From positions 186,001 through 250,000 of the forward strand of contig NZ_LXEI01000001.1 of NCBI RefSeq assembly GCF_001642835.1: a stretch of DNA of 64,000 bases, given 5' to 3'. The notes under the pieces were generated by a model. The model had not been told where the DNA came from and did no database searches. It saw nothing but the letters and a program-made list of their open reading frames with translations. This DNA comes from Pseudotamlana agarivorans (lineage in GTDB: Bacteria > Bacteroidota > Bacteroidia > Flavobacteriales > Flavobacteriaceae). Position numbers and translations under genes: made by a program. This document shows, piece after piece, positions 50,260 through 58,688 of this stretch. Numbering within the stretch: position 1 is the stretch's first letter; every line of letters starts with the position of its first letter.

Positions 50260-51267
50260 TTATTCTAACAATTTCAATTTGGCTAAATCGTGAAAGAAAA
50301 AGTTTCTATCATCATTCATAGAAACAAATAATCCGTTTGGAAATTTATCACCTAAGGCTACTGTGGTAACATCGCAACCATCGGTTTCAACAGTACCTAA
50401 ATTAAGTTCTTTAATAAAGGCATTGGTTTCTAAATCGAAAATATTGAAACTATGCGCTTGCTGGTTTGATACGATAAGGAAACCTTTATTTTCGTATTGA
50501 GCGATAGCAATCCCTTCGATATCTTCTTTAAAATATTCGCTACCAAAACATGAAATTTCTTCATTCCCTTTTGATGGTTCTGCATAATATTTTCTAATAC
50601 AATGCATTTCATCACTATAATAAACGATACCATTTTTATTATCAATTGCAATAGCTTCAATTTCTTTTTTACCACTAAATTTTCCAAATTTTCTAACCAA
50701 TTTAGCTTGTACCCCTAAACTGTCACTATACAATTCGTATTGATGCAAATACCCATCTAAAGGCCCGTTTTTTCTTCCTACAATAGCATATATTTTATTG
50801 GATACTTGCGATTTGTAAAGTGCAATTCCCATTGGTAAATCGCCTTCTGGTTCTTGAGCATTGTCAAAAACTGAAAACCCACCACCATCTAAAGGAATCA
50901 TTTCTGGTACGGCAAACAAACGCATTTTTTTACGTTCTCTTTCGGTAAAAGCGATAATGGCTGTTTCGGTAGAATCGTTGATTTTAAAGCCGTATTCTAA
51001 ATCCACATTGTTCGGTCGCTTTAGCCCTCTTATGGTTTTATCTTCAATGATTTTTCCATCTAAATCAAAAGCATAAATCGCACCTTCGGTATTTTTATCG
51101 GTACCAAAAACTATGCTTTTCGAAGCATCACTTGGGTTAATCCAAATGGCTGGATCATCAGAATCGTGCATCGTATGCTCGGTGATCACATCGGGTGCTA
51201 TTTCTGGTAAATTTTTATGACATGAACTTGCTAAAGCTAGCAAGCCTACAAAAAGTAATTTCTTCAT
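50260..51267 (-). CDS. beta-propeller phytase (3-phytase) lipoprotein
   Basis: A 335-residue lipoprotein (LLALASSCHKN, Cys16) with a six-bladed beta-propeller phytase domain. Blocks HDSDDPAIWINPSDASKSIV, GTDKNTEGAIYAFDLDGKII, PEGDLPMGIALYK, YYSDEMHCIRKYY, EDIEGIAIAQYENKGFLIVS and SNQQAHSFNIFDLE carry the calcium and phosphate ligands of the family. It releases phosphate from phytate outside the cell. It follows the TonB receptor on the same strand, with an inverted element between, suggesting a phytate-phosphate uptake pair. Confidence 0.93.
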   Translation of the reverse strand: MKKLLFVGLLALASSCHKNLPEIAPDVITEHTMHDSDDPAIWINPSDASKSIVFGTDKNTEGAIYAFDLDGKIIEDKTIRGLKRPNNVDLEYGFKINDSTETAIIAFTERERKKMRLFAVPEMIPLDGGGFSVFDNAQEPEGDLPMGIALYKSQVSNKIYAIVGRKNGPLDGYLHQYELYSDSLGVQAKLVRKFGKFSGKKEIEAIAIDNKNGIVYYSDEMHCIRKYYAEPSKGNEEISCFGSEYFKEDIEGIAIAQYENKGFLIVSNQQAHSFNIFDLETNAFIKELNLGTVETDGCDVTTVALGDKFPNGLFVSMNDDRNFFFHDLAKLKLLE

Positions 51268-51285
51268 TAATGTTTTTTAAAAGTA

Positions 51286-51408
51286 GCTGACTGAGAAGTA
51301 CCCTTGTTGTCCTATTCAACCCGTGGAAAAACTTTAACCATTGCTAAGGTTTTGCAGTTTCGACAAGCCCAATCCAACACATCAATTCTAATTGACTTCT
51401 CGGTCAGC
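51286..51408. repeat. nested inverted element between receptor and phytase genes
   Basis: Outer arms GCTGACTGAGAAGT (51286-51299) and ACTTCTCGGTCAGC (51395-51408) pair over 14 bases with one mismatch. Inside lies a decayed copy of the TTGAGCCTGTCGAA element (51309-51330 and 51358-51379). In the transcript it would form a long intercistronic hairpin. Confidence 0.8.
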
Positions 51409-51422
51409 TTCCTATTTATATT

Positions 51423-54257
51423 TTATTTTTTTCTTTTGAATAAATCATACTTGATACCAAAAGTGAAACGTCTTCCGTAAAACTCGGCTTGCATAGTTCT
51501 ATCTTTTTGCCCTTGGAAATAACGTAATGGTTGGTTAGTTATGTTATTTAAATCGGCATAGACACTTAAGTTTTTATTGATGTTAAAACCAACGTTGAAA
51601 TCTAAGAAAAACTGTTGATCGTAATATCTATCTTCAAAGGCATTACCTCCAATTTCATCGATGTAAGCATCAGAGAAATTCGCCGATAATCTAGCGCTAA
51701 ACTTTTTGTCGCTATATCCTAAAGAACCATTTACCAAATTTGGTGACGTGTTTGGTAAGTCCAAATCTGAACGCTCCTCACCATCTTCATTTTTAATCCC
51801 TTCAGCATCTGATGACACATGAGTATAGTTTGCATAAACACTAAAGTTTTTAGCAAAACCAGGTAAGAAGTCTAACTGACGTTGGAAAGAGAATTCCACT
51901 CCAAAAACAGAAGCTTTATCGCCGTTTAAAGGCTGGTACACATCATAACCTGTAGTTCCATTTCCGAAGTTATCATCTTCAGTTTCATATTGAGAAGTAT
52001 ATATGAAATCATGAATGTTTTTATAGAACACCCCTGCAGAGATGATACCAACACTTTTAAAATAATGTTCGGCCATGATATCGAAGTTCATAGAAGTTGT
52101 TGGATCTAAGTCTGGGTTTCCAATGAAAATTTCAGAATCACCATGAACAATATCGACTGTAGGAACAATATCCACATAATTAGGTCTCGCTAAAGTGTTC
52201 GTCCAGGCAAAACGAAATACAGTAGACTCAGAAGCATCATATTTAAAATGCACACCAGGAAGCACATTAGTATATGAATTTTTTCTAGTCACTTCGCTAA
52301 TAAACGTATCTTCATCTTCAATTTCGTTACCTGTGGCTGTTAAGTTGGTGTTTTCAACTCTTACCCCTAAAATAACACTTAATTTATTAGATAACTTTTG
52401 ATGCGCCATGATGTATGCAGCATAAACATCTTCTCTTACATCAAAATTCTCACGTAAATATTCATCTGGAACAGGGTCTCCTCCATTTAAATTTAAGCTA
52501 CCTAACCATTCATTTGAAGCAAAATAACCTGCTTTATACTTACTACCCGCTAAATAATCTGGATCTGTTAAATTTTGTGTAGGCACATCGGCAAGTGTTG
52601 GGTACATTGCTTCTAAATCATTCTCAAAAAAGCTGTTATCTCTGCTTTTATTTTTAAAACGACCACGACCTCCAAATTTAATGGTTCCGTCACCTTGTCC
52701 GAATAAATCTACTGGTAATTCAAAATTTAAAAAAGTATTAAAGTCTTGCTCTTCGGTGTATTGATTTTCTTCGGTGATTTCATCATATTCGAAATTAGAT
52801 AAATCATCGGCATCGGCAGGGTTTGCTGCTGTAAAAATCGGATATCTTGAATCAGAATCATCATTATTAATAATATATTCCGACTGAAATACCGCATAAC
52901 GCTCATTTAAACGCTCTTCAGAAGCCTTTGCATAAGATGCCATCCAATCCACTTTTAATTTCCCAACTAAGTGATCACCTCCTAAACTGTAATTTTGCAT
53001 ACGTTGATCTTCTAAACGCGTATTTTTATTACGGTTATTATCAATACCTCCTTTAGTTTCTCTTTTTACTTCAACTGGAAAACGTGTCGGTACATTGTTA
53101 ACAATATCAAAATCACCAACTCCAATATGTTCACCATCTAAAATACTATGTTCTAGAACATAACGGTTTTCACGGTCGTCTCTCCAGTTGTAAATGGTTT
53201 TTAGATAAATACTGTTATTAGAATCAAAATCGTAATCAAAGTTTGCTGAGAAACTTCTGCGAATACGTTGTACGATGTAGTTTCGTTGCTCAAAAACGTT
53301 AGTATAAGGATCTACATCAACTGCTTCAACATCGGTACCGTTGTAATATTCAAATTCATCAGACCATTCAGCTTCCACATCATGAGATCCGAAATCATTA
53401 TCATTGATAGAGGCAGAAAGCATCCATCCGAATTTATCATTTTTACTACGATCACCTAATAAAAATGACCCATTTAAAATTCTTTTCCCAGAAATAAAGT
53501 TAACACCAGAACCAGCAGTTGCAGATAATCTGAAACCTTCAGGTGATGTTCTTGTAACTAAGTTTACAGCGCCCCCTAAGGCATCGGCATCCATATCGGG
53601 AGTAACTGCTTTACTCACTTCAATAAGCTGAATCATATCTGCAGGAATTAAATCCATTTGTACGTTACGGTTATCACCTTCGGCCGATGGAATACGACTT
53701 CCGTTTAAAGTTACCGAGTTTAATTGTGGTGCTAAACCACGTACAATAATGTTTCTAGCTTCTCCTTGATCGACCTGCATGGTAATACCAGGGATACGTT
53801 TAACCGCATCACCAATATTAGAATCTGGGAATTTACCAATTTGATCGGTAGACACAATGTTAGTAATATTAGCCTTGTTTTTCTGTGCGTTCAAAGCTTT
53901 AGCTTGTCCGCTGTTGTAGCCTGTAATTAAAACATCCTCTAAGGCTACCGATGTTGGGCGAATTACAATAATAATTTCTGCAGTTTGTCCAGCAACCACA
54001 TCTACATTAGTTTCGGCTGTTGTGTATCCTATATACGTTACTTTTACAGCATGCTTTCCAACTGGAACATCTACTATAGTAAATTTCCCATCCTCATCAG
54101 ATAAATTACCTTTACTTAAAGCTTCAATAATTACGTTACTAAAAGGAACAGACAGACCATTTTCGTCTATTACTTTCCCTTGAATATTTCCATTTTGAGC
54201 ATAACCCCAAAACGAAAAGCATATTATGGTTAATAATAATGCGTACTGTTTTTTCAT
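51423..54257 (-). CDS. TonB-dependent receptor with CarboxypepD-like domain
   Basis: A 944-residue outer-membrane receptor: signal peptide (MKKQYALLLTIICFSFWGYA), CarboxypepD regulatory-like domain (residues ~22-100, GNIQGKVIDENGLSVPFSNV), plug with IVSTDQIGKFPDSNIGDAVK and RIPGITMQVDQGEARNIIVR, and a large barrel ending RRFTFGIKYDLFKRKK. The plug is of the FpvA/IroN-like subfamily often paired with catabolic enzymes. The frame opens at 54329, but a TAnnTTTG box at 54282-54289 favours the ATG at 54255-54257 or 54258-54260. It is upstream of phytase and downstream of a TPR-HTH regulator. Confidence 0.94.
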   Translation of the reverse strand: MKKQYALLLTIICFSFWGYAQNGNIQGKVIDENGLSVPFSNVIIEALSKGNLSDEDGKFTIVDVPVGKHAVKVTYIGYTTAETNVDVVAGQTAEIIIVIRPTSVALEDVLITGYNSGQAKALNAQKNKANITNIVSTDQIGKFPDSNIGDAVKRIPGITMQVDQGEARNIIVRGLAPQLNSVTLNGSRIPSAEGDNRNVQMDLIPADMIQLIEVSKAVTPDMDADALGGAVNLVTRTSPEGFRLSATAGSGVNFISGKRILNGSFLLGDRSKNDKFGWMLSASINDNDFGSHDVEAEWSDEFEYYNGTDVEAVDVDPYTNVFEQRNYIVQRIRRSFSANFDYDFDSNNSIYLKTIYNWRDDRENRYVLEHSILDGEHIGVGDFDIVNNVPTRFPVEVKRETKGGIDNNRNKNTRLEDQRMQNYSLGGDHLVGKLKVDWMASYAKASEERLNERYAVFQSEYIINNDDSDSRYPIFTAANPADADDLSNFEYDEITEENQYTEEQDFNTFLNFELPVDLFGQGDGTIKFGGRGRFKNKSRDNSFFENDLEAMYPTLADVPTQNLTDPDYLAGSKYKAGYFASNEWLGSLNLNGGDPVPDEYLRENFDVREDVYAAYIMAHQKLSNKLSVILGVRVENTNLTATGNEIEDEDTFISEVTRKNSYTNVLPGVHFKYDASESTVFRFAWTNTLARPNYVDIVPTVDIVHGDSEIFIGNPDLDPTTSMNFDIMAEHYFKSVGIISAGVFYKNIHDFIYTSQYETEDDNFGNGTTGYDVYQPLNGDKASVFGVEFSFQRQLDFLPGFAKNFSVYANYTHVSSDAEGIKNEDGEERSDLDLPNTSPNLVNGSLGYSDKKFSARLSANFSDAYIDEIGGNAFEDRYYDQQFFLDFNVGFNINKNLSVYADLNNITNQPLRYFQGQKDRTMQAEFYGRRFTFGIKYDLFKRKK

Positions 54258-54281
54258 CATTTTATTATTTTTAGTTTCGGA

Positions 54282-54289
54282 CAAAACTA
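54282..54289 (-). promoter_or_regulatory. -7 box of the receptor-phytase operon
   Basis: Minus-strand TAGTTTTG matches TAnnTTTG, about 25 nt before the receptor ATG. It overlaps one end of an inverted pair GTCCGAAA (54343-54350 and 54275-54282), which could be an operator or leader structure. Confidence 0.45.
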
Positions 54290-54414
54290 GTTTCCAAGGA
54301 TGGTTTTTTTCTAAAATCTGTATTAACAAAAGGTAACTTGGAGTCCGAAATAGGCGTTATTGCATAGCAACATTAACCTGTCGGTAACATTGCAATAAAC
54401 TTTATGAAACATAC

Positions 54415-55983
54415 TTAAAGATTCAGCAAATAGGCTTGTAAATCGGCCTTCGCATCGATAGGAAGTTTTTTTCGGAGTCTATATCGCGCAATACGAACAC
54501 TTTCGGGTGTGATATGAAGAATAGAAGCAATCTCTTTTGATGATAAATTTAGACGTAATAACATACAAAGTCGCAATTCTGAGGCCGACAACTTCGTGTT
54601 AACTTCAGAATTTAATTTTTCAAAAAAGTTTGGATGTATTTTTCCAAAGTACCCCATTAATTCGTTCCACTCATTTCCACGAGCTAAATCGAAATCGATC
54701 TCTTTGGCTAAACTTTCAATTTTTGACTTTACAAAATCGGCATTTCTACTTTTCAAATTGGTTAGGGTTTTTGAAACATTAGAAAGCATTTTGTTTTTAT
54801 GAGCGATATTGAGACTGTAATTGGTTAAGGCAGATATTTTAGATTCAATTTCTCGTTTTAAAGAGGCTTCTTCCGCAATTTTAATATCTAAATCGGCTTG
54901 AAGAATTTGCTGCTTGTATTTTAAGATTCTTTGTTCCTGTCTTTTTCGCTTTTTTAAATATATTAGCCAAACCATGAAAACAATGAACATGGCACAGCTA
55001 GCAATGATGATGGCTATTTGACGGGTTTTATTAATTTGATTTTGTTTATTAAGCAAACTGAGTTCGGCTTCCTTTTCTTTAACATGGTATAGTACTTCCA
55101 TGGCACCCACTAAATCGGCGTTTCTCTGTTTAAAAGCCTGGTCGTTTAAAACATTTTGTTTTAAGAGGTATTGATACGCTTGTTGGAAATTACCCATATC
55201 GGCATAGGCGCGTGCTAAATCTTTCAACCCGCTTTCTTCTTGTTTAATATTTTGGGTACTTTTAGCTAGGGTTAGCGCTTGTTGGGTGTATTCTAAGGAT
55301 TTTTGAATATGCCCCCGCTTTCGATTAACATCACCTAAATTGTTTAAAATATTTATTTTAAGGTCGGAGGATGCATTAGACTCAAAATAGTAGGCCTTTT
55401 TAAAATAACCATACGCTTTATCGTATTGCTCCAAATCTTCATAAATACTTCCAATATTTTCGTAGGTAATGGCTAGGCCTGTACTGTCTTTCAATGCTTG
55501 AAAAATTTCCAAACTAGTATATTGATACGTTAAGGCATCCTCATAATTCCCTTGTTTTTCGGCTACGCCTCCTAATAACGTACTGGCCGTAGCTAGTCCT
55601 TTTTGATAGGATAGATTTTCAGATAGGTTAACGCTTTCATTAAGGTATAATGTCGCGTCGTTATAATTTTTTAGTTTATGATGAATGGCAGCAATATCAT
55701 TATTAATGTTAATGTAGAAGGTATCCTTTTTTATGTAGAGCCCTTGTGCCACGCGGTAATTTTTTAGAGCCTCACTATCTAAACCTAAATTTTTATAATA
55801 GTTAGCTAAATGCACATATTCTTGAGCCATTTTAACCGAATCTTTCAATTGTTCGGCACGATTAAGCGCATTTTTAATGCTGCTTATTTTTGTTTCATGA
55901 GCAATTACATTTTTGTCTTGAGCCGGTAATAAGGTCGTTATGGTAAGAATACCAATATAGAGTAGGTTTTTAATTAAGTTCAC
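54415..55983 (-). CDS. TPR-containing membrane regulator with C-terminal HTH
   Basis: A 522-residue protein: signal peptide (residues 1-20), seven or so tetratricopeptide repeats (~35-290, e.g. GLAITYENIGSIYEDLEQYD, INILNNLGDVNRKRGHIQKS), one membrane span (~315-338), a coiled coil (~345-400) and a C-terminal LuxR-like helix-turn-helix (LSASELRLCMLLRLNLSSKE, IASILHITPESVRIARYRLR). This one-component, membrane-bound layout is common upstream of TonB receptor operons. It probably controls the receptor and phytase genes below it. Confidence 0.9.
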   Translation of the reverse strand: MNLIKNLLYIGILTITTLLPAQDKNVIAHETKISSIKNALNRAEQLKDSVKMAQEYVHLANYYKNLGLDSEALKNYRVAQGLYIKKDTFYININNDIAAIHHKLKNYNDATLYLNESVNLSENLSYQKGLATASTLLGGVAEKQGNYEDALTYQYTSLEIFQALKDSTGLAITYENIGSIYEDLEQYDKAYGYFKKAYYFESNASSDLKINILNNLGDVNRKRGHIQKSLEYTQQALTLAKSTQNIKQEESGLKDLARAYADMGNFQQAYQYLLKQNVLNDQAFKQRNADLVGAMEVLYHVKEKEAELSLLNKQNQINKTRQIAIIIASCAMFIVFMVWLIYLKKRKRQEQRILKYKQQILQADLDIKIAEEASLKREIESKISALTNYSLNIAHKNKMLSNVSKTLTNLKSRNADFVKSKIESLAKEIDFDLARGNEWNELMGYFGKIHPNFFEKLNSEVNTKLSASELRLCMLLRLNLSSKEIASILHITPESVRIARYRLRKKLPIDAKADLQAYLLNL

Positions 55984-56081
55984 GGTATGGTTTTTATTTA
56001 CAAAAGGATGTAAAGTAAACCGTTGGACATTAACAAAACATCACTAAAAAACTATGTTTAGATTAAAAATGTCGTAAACAG

Positions 56082-56117
56082 AAAAAGCCCTTCCTGAAAA
56101 ACAGAAAGGGCCTTTTT
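56082..56117 (-). terminator. terminator of rplU-rpmA
   Basis: Minus-strand AAAAAGGCCCTTTCTG and CAGGAAGGGCTTTTTC pair (minor mismatches) around a TTTTT loop, 21 nt past the rpmA stop. Confidence 0.82.
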
Positions 56118-56137
56118 AATACATTAAGAAAAATTTC

Positions 56138-56398
56138 TTAAGCCTCGAAAGGCTCGATAGAAACGTAAGATTTATTATCTTTTTTCTTTGTGAATTTTAC
56201 AAGTCCATCAACTTTAGCGTGTAAAGTATGATCTTTTCCTTGGTATACGTTTTCACCTGGGTGATGTGTATTACCACGTTGTCTTATGATAATGTTTCCA
56301 GCAATAGCAGCTTGTCCACCAAAAATTTTAACGCCTAAACGTTTCGATTCTGATTCTCTACCATTCTTCGAACTACCAACTCCTTTTTTGTGAGCCAT
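56138..56398 (-). CDS. rpmA: 50S ribosomal protein L27
   Basis: An 86-residue bL27. It begins [20 protein letters not shown], whose N-terminus reaches the peptidyl transferase centre, and contains [20 protein letters not shown] and [20 protein letters not shown]. No N-terminal cleavable extension as found in Firmicutes. It follows rplU by 40 nt. Confidence 0.98.
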   Translation of the reverse strand: MAHKKGVGSSKNGRESESKRLGVKIFGGQAAIAGNIIIRQRGNTHHPGENVYQGKDHTLHAKVDGLVKFTKKKDNKSYVSIEPFEA

Positions 56399-56438
56399 GA
56401 TCTTAAGGTTTTATATTGTTAAACTTAAGCGGAAAGCC

Positions 56439-57059
56439 TTATGCTTTACCACCATCTAATTCGTCTTGCCATTTTTTCAACTCATCCCACTTACCATCAG
56501 CAGCTAATTGAGCTTGTGCTGGCCAAGTATCTGTTACGTGGTTTCCACGAACATCAGAAATGATTTCTGCGATTTTAGCTGCATCTGTTTTCGCTAATTG
56601 AGCGAAAGTAGTAATACCAGCTTCTGCTAAAGTTTCAGCAATTTTTGGTCCGATTCCTTCAACTTTTTTCAAGTCATCAGCCTTAGTTGCTTTTGCTTTT
56701 TTTGCTGGTGCAGCTTTCTTTTCAACTTTGGCAGCCTTCTTAGCTCCCGAAGTTACAATACTTTCAATTACAATTTCTGTTAAAGATTGACGGTGACCGT
56801 TTTTCACACGGTATCCTTTACGTCTTTTCTTCTTAAAAACTATAACTTTATCACCTTTAAGGTGCTTTAAGACTTTGGCTCCTACTTGAGCTCCGTCTAT
56901 AGCTGGGGCGCCTACAGTTACATTGTCACCTTCACCTACTAAAAGAACGTTATCGAAAGAAACTTCCTTACCTTCTTCAGTTTGTAAACGGTTAACAAAA
57001 ACTTTTTGGTCTTTTTCAACTTTAAATTGTTGCCCTGCTATCTCTACAATTGCGTACAT
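56439..57059 (-). CDS. rplU: 50S ribosomal protein L21 with C-terminal helix-hairpin-helix extension
   Basis: A 206-residue protein. Residues 1-105 are a normal bL21 ([40 protein letters not shown]). A Lys/Ala linker (~108-128) leads to an extra domain, [19 protein letters not shown] and [19 protein letters not shown], a helix-hairpin-helix of the type found in many nucleic-acid binders, ending [16 protein letters not shown]. Standard L21 is about 103 residues. I recall this fusion in other flavobacteria. The promoter is textbook for the phylum. Confidence 0.96.
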   Translation of the reverse strand: MYAIVEIAGQQFKVEKDQKVFVNRLQTEEGKEVSFDNVLLVGEGDNVTVGAPAIDGAQVGAKVLKHLKGDKVIVFKKKRRKGYRVKNGHRQSLTEIVIESIVTSGAKKAAKVEKKAAPAKKAKATKADDLKKVEGIGPKIAETLAEAGITTFAQLAKTDAAKIAEIISDVRGNHVTDTWPAQAQLAADGKWDELKKWQDELDGGKA

Positions 57060-57101
57060 AGCGTAACGTTTTTATTAATTAATTTTGTTCAAAAATGAGT
57101 G

Positions 57102-57132
57102 CAAATATACTTCTAATTAATTAAACGACAAA
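57102..57132 (-). promoter_or_regulatory. rplU-rpmA promoter, full -33/-7
   Basis: Minus-strand TTTG (57132-57129), 19 nt, then TATATTTG (57109-57102) exactly fit the Bacteroidota consensus TTTG-N19-TAnnTTTG. The ATG follows about 43 nt later. Confidence 0.85.
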
Positions 57133-57313
57133 CGTTTTACTTTTTTTTGACAAATATTTTTTAATACCATTTACTATATTTCTTGTAATTCTACAAGCAT
57201 ATTCCCAAAACCAAGCACTCAAACTATTGATTTCATTCATATTAAGCGCACTATACACTCCTGTTTTTAAGTACTAATTCGATTTTTTTAACCTAGTAGA
57301 CCGCTTAATTTAG

Positions 57314-57321
57314 TAATTTTG
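57314..57321 (+). promoter_or_regulatory. -7 box of the HMA lipoprotein gene
   Basis: TAATTTTG followed by C matches TAnnTTTG, 26 nt before the ATG at 57347. -33 not clear. The 287-nt gap before this gene holds only this and the rplU promoter. Confidence 0.5.
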
Positions 57322-57346
57322 CATCAAAACCTTTAGAAACTAAATT

Positions 57347-57853
57347 ATGAAAACTTTAAAACAACTTTTTATACTTACGTTAATTACAGCTTTCGCTTTT
57401 AGCTGTAAAAACAAAAATGCTGAAGTTAAAACCGTTGAAGTTGAAACGGCTACTGAAACTACAAAGGAATTAGATCCTAATGCCACTTATGCCAAAGCAG
57501 AATTTACCATAGAAGGTATGACTTGTGCTATGGGCTGCGCTGCTCAAATCCAAAAGAAAATCACTAAAATGGAAGGTGTAAAATCGGCTAAAGTAGATTT
57601 TGACAACAAATTAGCTATGGTAGAGTATGATGAAGCTAAGGTAACACCAGCATCATTAGAAGAAACGGTAGTAAAAGTTTCAGATACTTATTCGGTTCAT
57701 GATATGAAAACTGTTGATGATTTTTCAGCGGCAAAGAAAGCTTGTGGAGCTGATTGTAAAGGTGGATGTTGCAAAGCCGATAAGGAAAACGGTGAAAAAA
57801 TAGCTTGTAAAGAAAACTGCGACAAAGCTTGTTGCACTAAAAAAGCTGCTTAA
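57347..57853 (+). CDS. heavy-metal-associated lipoprotein with Cys-rich tail
   Basis: A 168-residue lipoprotein (lipobox AFAFSCKNK, Cys20). Residues ~48-118 are an HMA ferredoxin-like domain (AEFTIEGMTCAMGCAAQIQK, then KMEGVKSAKVDFDNKLAMVE), but the metal loop is CAMGC (CxxxC) instead of the usual CxxC. The tail (residues ~130-165) holds eight Cys in pairs and CC doublets (CGADCKGGCC, CKENCDKACC), like a small metallothionein. Likely binds copper, zinc or another soft metal outside the cytoplasm. Ends at a long nested terminator. Confidence 0.88.
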   Translation: MKTLKQLFILTLITAFAFSCKNKNAEVKTVEVETATETTKELDPNATYAKAEFTIEGMTCAMGCAAQIQKKITKMEGVKSAKVDFDNKLAMVEYDEAKVTPASLEETVVKVSDTYSVHDMKTVDDFSAAKKACGADCKGGCCKADKENGEKIACKENCDKACCTKKAA

Positions 57854-57880
57854 ATAGATAAAACATCTATTTAGATTTAT

Positions 57881-58020
57881 AAAAAAGAGGCTGTCTGAAA
57901 AGTAAAAGGCTATGTCATATTGAGCCTGTCGAAATATCTTAACACCTATAGTTTATATGGGTTTCGACAAGCTCAACTTGACATACACCAAGTTAAAAAA
58001 CTTTTAAGACAGCCTCTTTC
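57881..58020 (+). terminator. terminator of the HMA gene with an inverted element lodged in its loop
   Basis: Outer arms GAGGCTGTCT-G-AAAAGT (57887-57903) and ACTTTT-A-AGACAGCCTC (58000-58016), with A-run before and TTTCTTTT after. The ~96-nt loop contains a complete TTGAGCCTGTCGAA inverted element (57912-57984). Confidence 0.85.
57912..57984. repeat. TTGAGCCTGTCGAA inverted element, copy 2
   Basis: Left arm 57912-57934 (ATGTCATATTGAGCCTGTCG plus AAA) and right arm 57962-57984 pair over 23 bases with three mismatches around 27 nt. Same element as 30916-30985, here inside the terminator loop. Confidence 0.9.
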
Positions 58021-58106
58021 TTTTATTACTATAAAGAAGTATAACATTCAGCACAGAAGGTTCAACAAAGCCTTTCTAAAAAGGTAATCAGAACACTTCG
58101 CCTTCC

Positions 58107-58688
58107 CTACTTCCACCTTACGGTTTCCATGATATGACGTATATCTTTTTCAATATAATGTGCGGCAGGTAAAATAGAATCGTAATTCGGTTTGGCATAA
58201 AAATACAGCGAACCAGTTAAAAAATGCTGTACACTATCGGTTACATAAAACTGCGCTGGCGAGGCCACATCACCTTTTACTTCCGCGAAAGCACCATAAA
58301 CTTTACGTTTAAAATTCTCGTATGGTCTTACTGGAATTTCATCGGCCTTAATGGTATGTTTTTGGGTAAAGTTTTGAGCATCTCTAAGGAAATCCTTTAA
58401 ATTCTCTTCACTATTGTCAATCGACTTGTAGGTTAAAAACACCGTCCCTTTTAACGACGGATACACCAAATTCACACCATAACTTTCGGTTGGGGCTTCA
58501 ACTTTTTGAAACTTTATTTTTGTAGCGAGTTCGTTAATTTCAAAAGTAACCGGCATATCGAAGGTAGATTCCTTATACACGGCCTCTGGATATTCTAATC
58601 GTAAAAATGCGTTAGGCTTTGGGACATGATCTTCTTCACAGGAGAAAAAGCAAAGTACCAGAACCAAAACGTATATTATTTTCTTCAT
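58107..58688 (-). CDS. gldD: gliding motility lipoprotein GldD
   Basis: A 193-residue lipoprotein (LVLCFFSCEED, Cys17) with FLRLEYPEAVYKESTFDMPV and YGVNLVYPSLKGTVFLTYKS, typical of GldD. In Flavobacterium johnsoniae GldD is essential for gliding and is linked to the type IX secretion system. It directly follows gldE (stop and start share one base), the usual gldE-gldD order. Contains the word TTCCGCGAAAGC at 58281-58292. Confidence 0.95.
   Translation of the reverse strand: MKKIIYVLVLVLCFFSCEEDHVPKPNAFLRLEYPEAVYKESTFDMPVTFEINELATKIKFQKVEAPTESYGVNLVYPSLKGTVFLTYKSIDNSEENLKDFLRDAQNFTQKHTIKADEIPVRPYENFKRKVYGAFAEVKGDVASPAQFYVTDSVQHFLTGSLYFYAKPNYDSILPAAHYIEKDIRHIMETVRWK

Noticed and set aside
54258-54329. 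Upstream extension of the large TonB receptor by 24 residues
   Set aside because: It would put extra polar residues before the signal peptide and lies above the -7 box at 54282-54289.
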